Source: Aureimonas jatrophae (lineage in GTDB: Bacteria; Pseudomonadota; Alphaproteobacteria; Rhizobiales; Rhizobiaceae). Taken from it: 64,000 nucleotides of DNA. The stretch lies in assembly GCF_900104035.1 (NCBI RefSeq), contig NZ_FNIT01000001.1, forward strand, positions 495,252 through 559,251. Reading direction: 5' to 3'. Of the stretch, positions 26,816 to 36,231 are shown one piece after another. The translations under genes were made by a program, and so were the position numbers. Below the pieces are notes generated by a model. It searched no databases and had not been told where the DNA came from. It saw nothing but the letters and a program-made list of their open reading frames with translations. Every line of letters begins with the position of its first letter. Position 1 is the stretch's first letter.

Positions 26816-28609
26816 TCAGGAGGAGGCCGGAAGGGCCTTGGGCGCCTGCGCGGGCTGTCCCGCGCCTTGCGCGGCGACAGCCTGTTGCGGCGCCGGCTGG
26901 GGCGCCTGCGCGTTCGCGTTGGGTGCCGGGGCTAGGACCTTGGACAGAACCTCGTCGCGCGACCCGAACCGCTCGACCATGCCGTCACGCAGGAGCAGGA
27001 TCTTGTTGGAGTAGTTCAGCGCCGACATGCGGTGCGAGATGACCACCACGGTCGAGCCCATCTTGCGCAGCTGCACGATCGCCGCGAGCAGAGCCTGCTC
27101 GCCCTCGGAATCCAGCGAGGCGTTGGGCTCGTCGAGCACGACGAAGGATGGCCGGTCGTAGACCGCGCGGGCAAGAGCCACACGCTGGCGCTGGCCCACC
27201 GAGAGCATCGCGCCGTTCTCGCCGAGCTCGGTATCGTAGCCATCCGGCAGGCGGAGAATGAGGTCGTGGACGCCGGCCATCTTCGCCGCTTCCAGAACGG
27301 CCTCGTCGCGGATCTGCGGATTGAAGCGAGCGATGTTCTCGCGCACCGTGCCGGAGAACAGCTCGACGTCCTGCGGCAGGTAGCCGATGTGGCGTCCGAT
27401 GTTGTTGCGTGACCAGGCGTGCATCTCGGCGCCATCGAGGCGGACCGAGCCGGACGAGGGACGCGACACGCCGATCAGAAGGCGGGCGAGCGAGGACTTG
27501 CCGGCGCCCGACGGTCCGATCAGGCCGAGGCAGTCACCCGGCTCCAGCGCGAAGTTCAGGTTCTTCAAGAGCGCCTTGTTGGTGCCGGGGAAGGCGTAGA
27601 AGCAGGTCTCGACCGAGAGCTTGCCGGACGGGCGCGGCAGCTCCATGCCGCTTTCCGGCGCAGGGAACTCCTTGAGCAACGCGTTCAACCGATCGAACGC
27701 CTGGCGCGAGGCGACGATCGCCGACCACGAGCCGACAGCGCGCTCGACCGGAGCCAGCGCACGAGCCATCAGCATCATCGAGGCGAACATGACGCCGGGG
27801 CCCGTCAGGCCGTCGATCACCAGCAGCGCGCCGCCCGCCAGGATCGCGACCTGCAGGAACATGCGCGTGAAGCGGATCGTGGCCGAGATCGAGCCGCCGC
27901 GCTCCGAGGCCGTCTCCTGTGCATGGAGCATGGCCAGGCGATCGCGGTTCCAGCGCTGTGCGAGACCGGGCAGCATGCCCATGGCGTAGATGACCTCGGC
28001 GTTGCGAAGGCCCGAATCGGTCGCCGAGTAGGAGCGCTGGCCGGCGATGTTGGCCTCTTTCAGCGCCGGACGCGTCACATACTCGTTGGCGAGCGCGAGC
28101 CCGAATAGCGCCAGGGCGCCGATCAGCGACAACATGCCAAGGCGCCAGTCGATCGCGAAGATCACGATCAGGAAGATCGGCGCCCAGGGCGCGTCGAGCA
28201 CGGCGTTCGTGACGTTGCCGGCAAGGCCCTGGCGGAAGGTGTCGAGGTCGCGCAACGCTTGGCTGCGCACGGGGCGGCCGGCGCGAAGGCCTGCGTTCAC
28301 GACCGCGTCGAGCAGGCGAGGCGCCAGCTTTCGATCAAGCAGCGAGCCGATGCGGATCAGGATCCGCCCGCGCAACTCCTCGAGCGCCGTCATTACGATG
28401 AAGGCGCCGACCACCGCCAACGTGAGAAAAAGAAGTGTCGCGACGGACTGAGAGGTAACGACGCGGGAGTAAACCTGCGTCATATAGATGGGCAATGCTA
28501 GATAAAGGAGATTGGAGCCGAACGAGAACAGCGCGGCGAAGGCCATAGGTCGGATGCCGGCGTAAAGGGCCGTGCGCATCTCGGGCGCGAGCTGGTTCTG
28601 GTTTTGCAT
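26816..28609 (-). CDS. prsD: Type I secretion ABC transporter (PrsD/AprD family)
   Basis: The 597-residue protein has an N-terminal exporter membrane domain (about residues 20-310) and a C-terminal ATPase domain with Walker A GPSGAGKSS, signature LSVGQRQR (Val instead of the usual Gly) and FVVLDEPNASLD. A Pro/Ala/Gln-rich tail of about 35 residues follows and is unusual. It has no C39 peptidase domain, as expected for RTX substrates with uncleaved C-terminal signals. The start at 28609 is chosen because MQNQNQLAPEMRTAL is a normal start for this family. It is divergent from the metalloprotease gene. Confidence 0.92.
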   Translation of the reverse strand: MQNQNQLAPEMRTALYAGIRPMAFAALFSFGSNLLYLALPIYMTQVYSRVVTSQSVATLLFLTLAVVGAFIVMTALEELRGRILIRIGSLLDRKLAPRLLDAVVNAGLRAGRPVRSQALRDLDTFRQGLAGNVTNAVLDAPWAPIFLIVIFAIDWRLGMLSLIGALALFGLALANEYVTRPALKEANIAGQRSYSATDSGLRNAEVIYAMGMLPGLAQRWNRDRLAMLHAQETASERGGSISATIRFTRMFLQVAILAGGALLVIDGLTGPGVMFASMMLMARALAPVERAVGSWSAIVASRQAFDRLNALLKEFPAPESGMELPRPSGKLSVETCFYAFPGTNKALLKNLNFALEPGDCLGLIGPSGAGKSSLARLLIGVSRPSSGSVRLDGAEMHAWSRNNIGRHIGYLPQDVELFSGTVRENIARFNPQIRDEAVLEAAKMAGVHDLILRLPDGYDTELGENGAMLSVGQRQRVALARAVYDRPSFVVLDEPNASLDSEGEQALLAAIVQLRKMGSTVVVISHRMSALNYSNKILLLRDGMVERFGSRDEVLSKVLAPAPNANAQAPQPAPQQAVAAQGAGQPAQAPKALPASS

Positions 28610-28794
28610 ACGTCGCCTTCTTACGGTGCGGTCGGCCTTGGCACGGACGGGCTTGACCTTCCAAACACGGCTTCTTGAAGGCCGCGGGACGGTGGCGTGC
28701 CCGAGTTCGCAGACCATACAGGCAAAACGGGGAGTTTGGGTACTCTTCCGGTTCAGGAAACAGGCTGCGCCCACAGCGAGAACGAGGACGTGCC

Positions 28795-30780
28795 ATGCCG
28801 GCCACCATTGCCACCAATGCCACGGGTCGCCCCGAGCTCGACAGCCTGATCACGGACAGGATCTGGGCGGTCAAGAACCTGACCTTCGGCTTCACCACCT
28901 CTGCGCCGGATTACCCGGCCGGCTACGGGCAGGGCGAGCCGAACGGCGCCGCCCCGCTGACGGCTGCCGGGCAGGATGCGTTCCGCGCCGCGCTGACGGA
29001 GTGGGCACGGGTCGCCCAACTCGGTTTCACCGAAACCGCTGGGGCAGCCGCGGACCTGCGCATCGGCTTCAATGCCTCGACGCCGACCGCGTTCGCCTAC
29101 TTCCCGTCAACGCGCGGCGAGGGCGGTGACGTTTGGGTCGGCTCGTACGTGACGGACCGAGGCTTCGAGCGCGGCGGCTACGGCTACATGACGGCGATTC
29201 ACGAGCTCGGCCACTCGCTGGGTCTCGAACATCCTCACGAGTCCGGCAATGCCGGTATCGCGGACCAGGTGGCTTATAGCGTGATGAGCTACCGCTCCTT
29301 TCCCGGCGCGTCGCTCGATGTGGGCTACACGATCGCCCCGACGTCGTTTGCCAGCTCGCCCATGCTCTACGACATTCTTGCCATGCAGACGCTGTATGGC
29401 GCGAACTATGCGAACCGCGCGGGCGACACGACCTACCGCTGGGCGCCGGGCTTCACGGACGCCGCGGTTCTCGACACGGCGGAGGGCGGAACCGGCGCGA
29501 CGGCCCGCGCGGACGCGCGCGTCTTCGAGACGATCTGGGACGGCGGCGGCCGCGACACCTACGACTTCACGGCCTATGCGACGGCGCTGCGGGTCGATCT
29601 TTCCCCCGGCGGCTGGACCTATCTCGGCCAGCAGCTCGCTCAGCTCGGTGCGGGCCAGACGCCGCCCGGCAACATCGCCAGCGCCTTCCTGTTCAATGGC
29701 GACACGCGATCGCTGATCGAGAACGCGTTGGGCGGCGCCGGTGCCGACGAGATCCGCGGCAACATCGCCGACAACCGGTTGGACGGAAACCTCGGCAACG
29801 ACACGATCTACGGCGCCGCGGGCTCCGACGTCGTGATCGGCAGCGACGGCAACGACCTCCTGTTCGGCGGCTCGGCCGTCAACGATCCCGGCGACGCGGC
29901 GGACATCCTCGATGGCGGTGCGGGCAACGACACGATCTACGGCAACGGCGGCAACGACACGATCTCGGCCTGGACCGGCAACGATCTCGTCTACGGCGGC
30001 TACGGGCAGGACGTGATCCGCGCGCAGATGGTGGCGGGCGCGCGAACCGACATCTACGCGGGCGGCGCCTTCGCGGACCCCGCCGACCTCGCGGACCGGG
30101 TCGAGGTGCTGGGCGACGTCGGCGGCGGGCAGATCCGCGTCTACGGCAACGGCGGCAACGATTCGCTCGACATTCGCGTCTCGGGCGCGGGCCGCATCGA
30201 GGTTTATGGCGGCGTCGGCGACAACGCCGTCCTCGTTCAGGCGAGCAACCTCGGCTCGCAGGTGCTGATCGTGGCCGGCACCGGCGGCGACCGGGTGGAT
30301 TTGGCCGCCGCCGGCTCGGCCACCGTGATCGGGGGAGGGGGCGGAAACAACCCGGTCGACGGCAACGATACGGTGGACGCCGGCGGCTCCACGGGCCGCC
30401 TCACCCTCTATGGCGACGGCGGAGCCGACAGGCTCATCGGCGGCTCGGGCGACGACACGATCTCCGGCGGCATGGGAGCGGACACACTGACCGGCGGCGG
30501 CGGGGCGGACGTCTTCGTGTTCATGCGCGGCGAGACCGTGCAGTCCTCGGGCGACACGATCACCGACTTCGGCGCGGGCGACCGGCTGGACTTCGGGGGC
30601 GGGGCGGTGGCGGCGGCTTCCGGCACGGCCGCAGCGCAAGGGGTGGGGCCGAGCTATCTGACCACGCTGAGCGGCGCAAACACCTTGGTTCTGGCCGACC
30701 TCGACGGCGACGGGCTGCGCGAGACCGCCGTGACGCTGCTCGGCTTCGCCGGCGCGGTGTCGGTGGGAATGGTGGCGTGA
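28795..30780 (+). CDS. Serralysin-like RTX metalloprotease (M10 family)
   Basis: The 661-residue protein has the zinc motif HELGHSLGLEH (His136, Glu137, His140, His146) and the Met-turn SVMSY (Met164, Tyr166) of serralysins. Calcium-binding RTX nonapeptides (GGxGxDxL type) lie from about residue 320 to 600, and a hydrophobic C-terminus ends in SVGMVA. There is no N-terminal signal; such proteases leave through type I secretion, and a matching exporter starts 185 bases away on the other strand. Length and layout resemble the Caulobacter S-layer-associated protease Sap. Substrate not known. Confidence 0.93.
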   Translation: MPATIATNATGRPELDSLITDRIWAVKNLTFGFTTSAPDYPAGYGQGEPNGAAPLTAAGQDAFRAALTEWARVAQLGFTETAGAAADLRIGFNASTPTAFAYFPSTRGEGGDVWVGSYVTDRGFERGGYGYMTAIHELGHSLGLEHPHESGNAGIADQVAYSVMSYRSFPGASLDVGYTIAPTSFASSPMLYDILAMQTLYGANYANRAGDTTYRWAPGFTDAAVLDTAEGGTGATARADARVFETIWDGGGRDTYDFTAYATALRVDLSPGGWTYLGQQLAQLGAGQTPPGNIASAFLFNGDTRSLIENALGGAGADEIRGNIADNRLDGNLGNDTIYGAAGSDVVIGSDGNDLLFGGSAVNDPGDAADILDGGAGNDTIYGNGGNDTISAWTGNDLVYGGYGQDVIRAQMVAGARTDIYAGGAFADPADLADRVEVLGDVGGGQIRVYGNGGNDSLDIRVSGAGRIEVYGGVGDNAVLVQASNLGSQVLIVAGTGGDRVDLAAAGSATVIGGGGGNNPVDGNDTVDAGGSTGRLTLYGDGGADRLIGGSGDDTISGGMGADTLTGGGGADVFVFMRGETVQSSGDTITDFGAGDRLDFGGGAVAAASGTAAAQGVGPSYLTTLSGANTLVLADLDGDGLRETAVTLLGFAGAVSVGMVA

Positions 30781-30783
30781 CGC

Positions 30784-31497
30784 TCAGCCGAGCTTTTCGA
30801 AGCTGAACTGCGTGCCGTTGCGCGTGATGCGGTGGCGGACGGGCGGGATCTCGTGGATCAAGCCCTTCGCCACGCCCTCCGCGATGGCGTCGAGTGCGGC
30901 CATGGGGTCGCGCCAGGGAATGGGATGGGTGGTGCGCACGAGATCGTAGCGCCACCAGGGCTCGGCCAGGAGGCGGGCGACGACCGCCGGCTTGAAGCGC
31001 GGGCGGATCAGCTTCGCAGGCGCCCCGCCCACGACCGAATAAGGTTCGACGTCACGCGTTACGACGCTGCCGTAGGCAACGATCGATCCGTCCCCGATCG
31101 TTACGCCGCCCATGACGGCAGCGGCTGTGCCGATCCAGACGTCGCTCCCGATCGTGACCGGCTTCATCTCATCGTGTTGCTCGAAGGGTCGGGCAGGATT
31201 TTGAACGTCGAAGACGTCCTTATAGGGAATGGGGCTGGTCGTCAGCCAGTCGACCGGGTGTTGGGTCGGACCAATCTGGCAGCTTGCACCAATGGAACAG
31301 TATCGACCGATGGTCGCTCGCGTCAGCGTGGTCTGCGGTGACGCATAGCTGAACGCCCCGATCGTGCATTCCCGCGCTGTGACACCGGCAATCAACCGAA
31401 CCAAAGGCTCGTAGGTGAGGCCACCTGGTAGGTCGAGTACATTATCTACGATCAAGCCTCGGTCCCGAAGCCAAGGCAGAAGTGCGTCCACGCTCAT
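30784..31497 (-). CDS. Hexapeptide-repeat O-acetyltransferase (Vat/xenobiotic type)
   Basis: The 237-residue protein is a left-handed beta-helix acyltransferase: hexapeptide repeats run from IGRYCSIGASCQIG to IGDGSIVAYGSVVTRDVEPYSVVGGAPAKLIRPRF, with a catalytic-type His in GPTQHPVDW. Relatives acetylate sugars or antibiotics. Being between two RTX genes and next to glycan genes, a sugar O-acetyltransferase role is more likely than drug resistance. The ATG at 31497 is preferred to the TTG six bases upstream. It converges on the metalloprotease gene with three bases between the stops. Confidence 0.85.
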   Translation of the reverse strand: MSVDALLPWLRDRGLIVDNVLDLPGGLTYEPLVRLIAGVTARECTIGAFSYASPQTTLTRATIGRYCSIGASCQIGPTQHPVDWLTTSPIPYKDVFDVQNPARPFEQHDEMKPVTIGSDVWIGTAAAVMGGVTIGDGSIVAYGSVVTRDVEPYSVVGGAPAKLIRPRFKPAVVARLLAEPWWRYDLVRTTHPIPWRDPMAALDAIAEGVAKGLIHEIPPVRHRITRNGTQFSFEKLG

Positions 31498-31515
31498 GAC
31501 CAAACCCTAAAGCAA

Positions 31516-31539
31516 AAGGGGCAGCCGAAGCCGCCCCTT
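31516..31539 (-). terminator. Hairpin terminator of the large RTX gene
   Basis: Arms AAGGGGCAGC (31516-31525) and GCCGCCCCTT (31530-31539) pair with one mismatch around a CGAA loop and are followed on the minus strand by a short T-rich run. The hairpin lies between the RTX gene and the acetyltransferase gene. Confidence 0.75.
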
Positions 31540-31566
31540 CTAATCACGTACTATGTTCTTCGCAGA

Positions 31567-34377
31567 TTAAGCGACGAAGTCGTCCGTGCTCAGCGTACCG
31601 GTGACGCCCGTGACGATGACCGCCAAGTCGTCCGTTGCCGAGAATGTGGTGGCCTCGGCCCCCTCTTCCTGCACGAGGACGATCTGGCCACCGATGTTGA
31701 AGAAGGCGGCACTGTCCGTGGTCAGAAGATTGATAGCAGCGTCCAAGCTCGCTACCGACTGTGCATTAGCCGCAGTCGTTCCAACGATCGCGCCACCCGA
31801 GGTATAACCGACCGCAGTCACAGTACCGAAGCCGATCGTGTCAACTGTCGAGCCGCCCGCGGTACCGCCGACGTTGAGGTCGGTGATGGTATCGAGCGTG
31901 GCAATCGTCGTGCCCTGGTTAGCCGATTCGAAGCGGAACAGGTCGTTTCCATCGCCACCGGTAAGCGTGTCGACACCAGCACCACCGGCAATGCTGTCGT
32001 TACCAGCACCACCGATCAGGCTGTCATTGCCAGCACCACCGACGATCGTGTCGTTACCGGCACCACCATTGATGGTGTCGGCAATTGCGCCACCGGTCAG
32101 AACGTCAGCACCAGCACCACCGATCAGATTGAACGAACCGTTGGTCTCAGCCGCACCGTTGAACGTCAGAGCGCTGGTTGCATCGAGCGCCGCACCGTTG
32201 AAGGTAAGCGTCGAGCCCGCCGAGACGAGAGCATCAGTTGTCGTGATCGCAACAGGCGTAGCAGCCGTCGGAGCAACGAGGTTGATGACCTCGATGTTCG
32301 TGACGTTGGTCAACGCATCGGTACCACCAACGCCGTTGTAGTTCAGAACGTCAGTGCCCGCACCACCGTCGATCGAGTCAGCGGTCGTCAGGTTTGCACC
32401 GGCAGTGATCGTGTCGTTGCCAGCGCCGGCCGACACGAAGTCGTTGCCAGTGTTGATGACGAACGTATCCGCAGCCGAGCCCGAGTACAGAACGTCGTTG
32501 CCCGTCGTGCCAGTCAGGGTCTGCGCCGTTGAACCGAAGTTCGCGAGCAAAAGGCTGGTAGCGGTGACGTTGGTGTTGGACAGGAAGGTATCGGTCGTCT
32601 GCGTGGCGTTGAAGCCAACATTGACCAACTGGTTCTGCGCACCCGTGAAGGTGATCGTACGCGCAGCAGTCGTGAGCGTGACGTCGCCAGCAGCATTCAC
32701 GGCCGCACGGTAATCAGACGCGGATGTGCCGCCGTTAACGAACACCTGCTCGCCGGTCTCGAAGCCGCCGATGGTCTTATTGCCGGCCGTAAGGCCTGCA
32801 CCACCGCCTGCGCCACCAAGCGCCTGTGCGCCGCCGCCGTCGTTGATCAAGATCCGATCAACGCCACCGCCACCAAAAATGGTGTCGTTGCCGAAGCCGG
32901 TCGTGATGACGTCGTTGCCACCGTTGCCGTAGATGAGATCGTTGCTGTTGCCAGCGCGGATCGTGTCAGCACCATCAGCAGAATCGTTCACCGAGTTGCC
33001 ACCGAGAATGGTGGTCGCACCCAAGAACTGCTCTCCGTTGATGGAGTCGTTGCCCGAACCGCCCGTGATCGATGCGGAAGAGCCAACAACACCGTTGAGC
33101 GACGTCTGACCACCGACCAAAACGATCGTGTCGTTGCCAGCTCCACCGAGAACGGTGTTGGCGCCGAGATTGCCAGTCGCGCCGGCCGCACCACCGCTGA
33201 CCGTGATCAGGTCATCGCCGCCGTTGCCGTAGACGAGGTTGTTGCCCGAACCCTCGATGCGGATGGTGTCCGCGAGGTCGGCCGAGTCGGTGACGCCCGA
33301 ACCACCGTAAACGGTGTTGTTGCCGTTGCCGGTCACCGTGATGGTGTCGGTATCAGCCGTGCCGCCGAATACGAGGTTGTTGCCGCCGCCGGCGATCGAG
33401 ACCTGATCGTTGCCGAGGCCGCCGTAGACCGAGTTGTTGCCGGCGCCGGTCACGGTGACGAGATCGTTGCCGCCGTTGCCGTAGATCAGGTTGTTGCCGG
33501 TGCCGGTGACGCGGATCGTGTCAGCCAGATCGGTCGTGTCGTTCAGCGAGGAACCACCGTAGATGGTGTTCGCGCCGTTGCCGGTCACCGTGATGGTGTC
33601 GGTGTCGGACGTGCCGCCAGCGATGAAGTTCGCGCCGTTGCCGGTCACGTTGATGGCGTCGTTGCCGAGGCCGCCGTAGATCGAGTTGGCGCCTGACGAC
33701 ACGACGTTGATGACGTCGTCGCCAGCGTTGGCGTAAATGGTCGCCGTACCGCCAGCCTCACCGCCGACGAAGCCGACGTTGATGGTGTCGTTGCCGCCGT
33801 CGACCGAGTCGGTCGCCGCACCGCCGCCGTAGACGACAGCCGACTGACCAGCAGTCGGGGCGAGCGCGATCGAGTCAGCACCGAGGCCGCCGTAGATCGT
33901 GTCCGAGCCAGCGCCCGAGTTGATCGTGTCGTTGCCGGCGTTGCCGTAGATGCGATCGTTGCCGGTGGTCGCGGTGATCGAATCGCCACCGTCGGTCGAG
34001 TCGGTGACGCCGTTGCCGCCGAAGATCAGGTTGTTGCCAGCGCCGCCCGTAATGGTGTCACCGCCCTGGAGGCCCAGGAGAATGTCGGCAGCCGCCGTGC
34101 CGGCGAGCGTGTTGCCATCGGCGTCGCCGCCGGTGGTCGAGGCGTTGTCGCCGGCGATGAACGTGCCGCCGCCCTGCAGGACGAAGTTGGCGGAAACCAG
34201 CTGGTTCAGCTGCACGCCCGTGATCGTCAGCGAGGTCGCGCCGGTCTGGATGACGACGTTGCCGTTCTGGTTCGAAACATTGGTAATCTGCGAAGGCGCG
34301 ACGTTCAGCGTGTACACGTCTGCCGAGGTGTAGGCAGTCGTGGCGCTGGTCGAGCCGTTAAAGGTCGTGCTGGCCAT
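31567..34377 (-). CDS. Large RTX-repeat secreted protein, candidate surface-layer protein
   Basis: The 936-residue protein starts MASTTFNGS and has no N-terminal signal. Residues 1-75 form a Thr/Gln/Val-rich head. Calcium-binding GGxGNDxI repeats fill about residues 75-510. A Thr/Ala-rich non-RTX region follows (about 510-770), then a second RTX block (about 770-830), and a C-terminal domain ending LSTDDFVA that fits a type I secretion signal. It is very rich in Gly, Asn, Asp and Thr and has no cysteine. Enzymatic motifs are absent, which suggests a structural role. The start at 34377 is preferred over 34443 because the extra N-terminus is Arg-rich and atypical. It is flanked by exporter, protease and glycan genes. 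Confidence 0.88.
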   Translation of the reverse strand: MASTTFNGSTSATTAYTSADVYTLNVAPSQITNVSNQNGNVVIQTGATSLTITGVQLNQLVSANFVLQGGGTFIAGDNASTTGGDADGNTLAGTAAADILLGLQGGDTITGGAGNNLIFGGNGVTDSTDGGDSITATTGNDRIYGNAGNDTINSGAGSDTIYGGLGADSIALAPTAGQSAVVYGGGAATDSVDGGNDTINVGFVGGEAGGTATIYANAGDDVINVVSSGANSIYGGLGNDAINVTGNGANFIAGGTSDTDTITVTGNGANTIYGGSSLNDTTDLADTIRVTGTGNNLIYGNGGNDLVTVTGAGNNSVYGGLGNDQVSIAGGGNNLVFGGTADTDTITVTGNGNNTVYGGSGVTDSADLADTIRIEGSGNNLVYGNGGDDLITVSGGAAGATGNLGANTVLGGAGNDTIVLVGGQTSLNGVVGSSASITGGSGNDSINGEQFLGATTILGGNSVNDSADGADTIRAGNSNDLIYGNGGNDVITTGFGNDTIFGGGGVDRILINDGGGAQALGGAGGGAGLTAGNKTIGGFETGEQVFVNGGTSASDYRAAVNAAGDVTLTTAARTITFTGAQNQLVNVGFNATQTTDTFLSNTNVTATSLLLANFGSTAQTLTGTTGNDVLYSGSAADTFVINTGNDFVSAGAGNDTITAGANLTTADSIDGGAGTDVLNYNGVGGTDALTNVTNIEVINLVAPTAATPVAITTTDALVSAGSTLTFNGAALDATSALTFNGAAETNGSFNLIGGAGADVLTGGAIADTINGGAGNDTIVGGAGNDSLIGGAGNDSIAGGAGVDTLTGGDGNDLFRFESANQGTTIATLDTITDLNVGGTAGGSTVDTIGFGTVTAVGYTSGGAIVGTTAANAQSVASLDAAINLLTTDSAAFFNIGGQIVLVQEEGAEATTFSATDDLAVIVTGVTGTLSTDDFVA
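33190..33618 (-). repeat. 252-bp in-gene tandem duplication in the RTX gene
   Basis: An 84-residue unit beginning GGTSDTDTITVTGNG is repeated once from 33366, beginning GGTADTDTITVTGNG. The second copy is recognisable for about 59 residues and is similar at the DNA level too, so it arose by unequal recombination or slippage. It changes the number of calcium sites in the beta-roll. Confidence 0.7.
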
Positions 34378-35405
34378 TGGTTCTCCTGGAGCCCAAAAGT
34401 CGGTCAAGGTGCGAGCGTGCACACTGCGCACCCTCCCCTGCATGAAGGCACCTTACCTTTCGGTAACGCACCCATGCCGAAGGACGTATGCATAACGGCA
34501 TCCTCTAGAGCAAGCGGGATCAAAGGAGAGTCACAGGGCACTACGTAGGGGTGAGGCACATCTGCCACACGAAACGTCAGCTCCGGACAAGGTTCTCCGG
34601 TTGCATCGCGTCGGCGGCAAAGCCCTGCGCTGCCGGACTTCCTGTCAGCCAGTAGGCCGGGACACTTCGCAACACGTTGCTGCGCAACGGATACGCCGCT
34701 TTGCAGCATCACGATCTGGCGGGATGTTAAATACAGTTTGAACGGATCGAGCTCGCGTCACCGCTGGCCAAGCGACCCTCGCGTTCCAGGATCGGTTGTG
34801 TGGCCTTGCTTCCACGCTCTCTGATCGCGCGACCATGCGGAGCGAGGACGCAATCGGTCCTGATTCTTCCTGGGGTGTAGCGGGACGCGCAAACCGACGC
34901 CGCAGACGCATTCGGAGGGACGCCCGTTCAAGCGGAGCGGGTAGGGTGCCTGACGCTCAACCGGCCGGACTAACGACGTTGGATCGGTCCTGCTTCCGGC
35001 GGCTGGTGTCGGCGAGGGTAACCCTATGGTCGGTCGATAGGCCGAAGCCTGCGGCTCGCTCCGCTTGTGTTCCCTGCATCGCGGCGGGCGCCCCGACGGT
35101 GCTCCGGCATGGTGGTGCGTGTCCGCAAGGCGATCTCTCAGGTGGGAAGTAGGATCGCCGCTCCTCGTCCTGCTGCCGCTCGTCCCAGGGTGCCGAAGCG
35201 TTGGCGACAGGTCGTGTCGGTGAGCCTCGTTGTTGACCCGCCAGCATCCCGCAAACCGTTCGCACATCGACAGAGCGGTCAGCGCAACGCATACATCGTG
35301 CAACCGACCGCTGCCCGTCCCGAACCCGGCGCCGAACGCTCCATGACGTTCCGCCGGAGCCGTGACCGGCAAGCGCTCACCTTCTGCCTTGCGTGCGAGA
35401 GACGG
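34378..35405. other. About 1 kb without a supported gene between RTX and methyltransferase genes
   Basis: This is the longest stretch without a gene. Open frames in it (for example on the minus strand 34758-35972, or 34404-34712) have Arg/Pro/Ser-rich products unlike proteins and no ribosome binding site. The 34.4-34.75 kb part is less GC-rich and likely holds the RTX promoter and a long leader. It includes CTCTAGAGC at 34504-34512, a motif that begins some rhizobial extragenic palindromes. The 34.75-35.4 kb part could be decayed coding DNA, but I recognise no ancestor. Confidence 0.5.
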
Positions 35406-36086
35406 ATGTCCCTGAACCCATACGACGACGACTTCTCCAAACGGCTGGCGGCGCCGGACGGGCACCGCAACATCATCGGCGGGTTGTGGGACGAGATGGG
35501 CGCGCTGCAGCGAGACTATCTCGTGCAGCACGGCTTGCGGCCTGCCGATCGGCTTCTCGACATCGGTTGCGGTTCGCTCCGGGCCGGCGTGGTGCTCGTC
35601 CCCTATCTCGAGCCGGCTCATTATTTCGGCATCGACTACCTCGGATCGTTGATCGAGGAGGGCTACGAGCGGGAGATCCGTCCGCTCGGCCTCGCGGATC
35701 GTCTGCCGCGCGACAACCTCGCTGAGGAACGTGCGTTTCTGATTCCCTTCGAGGGCATCACGTTCGATGTCGCTCTGGCGCAAAGTGTGTTCACGCACCT
35801 GCCCATCAACCACCTGCGCCTGTGCCTCTCGCGGCTGCGTCCGCGCATGAGGGATGGTGGTCTTTTCTTCTGCACCTTCTTCCTGGTGCCCGATCATCTT
35901 CAGGCGGGTGAGACCATGCGACAACCCCCGGGCGGCGAGGTCGAGACCTTTTCCTGGCGCGACCCGTTCCACGTCTGGCGGCGCGACATTCTCTTCGCGA
36001 TGGAGGGGCTCGGCTGGCAGCTGGAGACCGTCGAATCATGGCGCCATCCCCGCGGGCAGGAGATGGCGCGCTTCCGGGCGGTCTAG
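35406..36086 (+). CDS. Class I SAM-dependent methyltransferase
   Basis: The 226-residue protein has the SAM-binding motif I LLDIGCGSLRAG (about residues 49-60), an acidic strand-2 end in YFGIDYLGS, and FDVALAQSVFTHLP at motif IV. The ATG at 35406 gives a sensible N-terminus (MSLNPYDDDF) with purines upstream. Position beside sulfotransferase and glycosyltransferase genes suggests a sugar or glycan methylation role, which is inference. It starts a plus-strand group running to 40 kb. Confidence 0.85.
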   Translation: MSLNPYDDDFSKRLAAPDGHRNIIGGLWDEMGALQRDYLVQHGLRPADRLLDIGCGSLRAGVVLVPYLEPAHYFGIDYLGSLIEEGYEREIRPLGLADRLPRDNLAEERAFLIPFEGITFDVALAQSVFTHLPINHLRLCLSRLRPRMRDGGLFFCTFFLVPDHLQAGETMRQPPGGEVETFSWRDPFHVWRRDILFAMEGLGWQLETVESWRHPRGQEMARFRAV

Positions 36087-36231
36087 TTGTTGCAAGTCCG
36101 CGGTCAGGATTGACACGTCGGAACTTTGGCGGAATGGACGCAGGGCTCGCGAGGGAACACGCCGTCCCAACCCAGGCCCGCCGTCATCCTTCGTCGCGGG
36201 CGGCAGCTCGTTCAGGAAGGCCATCGACGCT

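Noticed and set aside
29107..30639. 510-codon frame antisense to the metalloprotease
   Set aside because: It is a shadow of the high-GC repeat-rich coding strand; the plus-strand protein has intact zinc and RTX motifs.
33190..34300. CRISPR-like regular repeats
   Set aside because: The periodic repeats are in-frame RTX coding repeats (GGxGNDxI) of varying sequence, without spacers or cas genes.
34404..34712. 102-codon minus-strand frame upstream of the RTX gene
   Set aside because: It has no ribosome binding site or family resemblance and lies in the likely promoter/leader of the RTX gene.
34758..35972. Long minus-strand open frame of 404 codons
   Set aside because: Its product is Arg/Pro/His-rich and looks antisense to the methyltransferase over half its length; no start signal and no recognisable domain.
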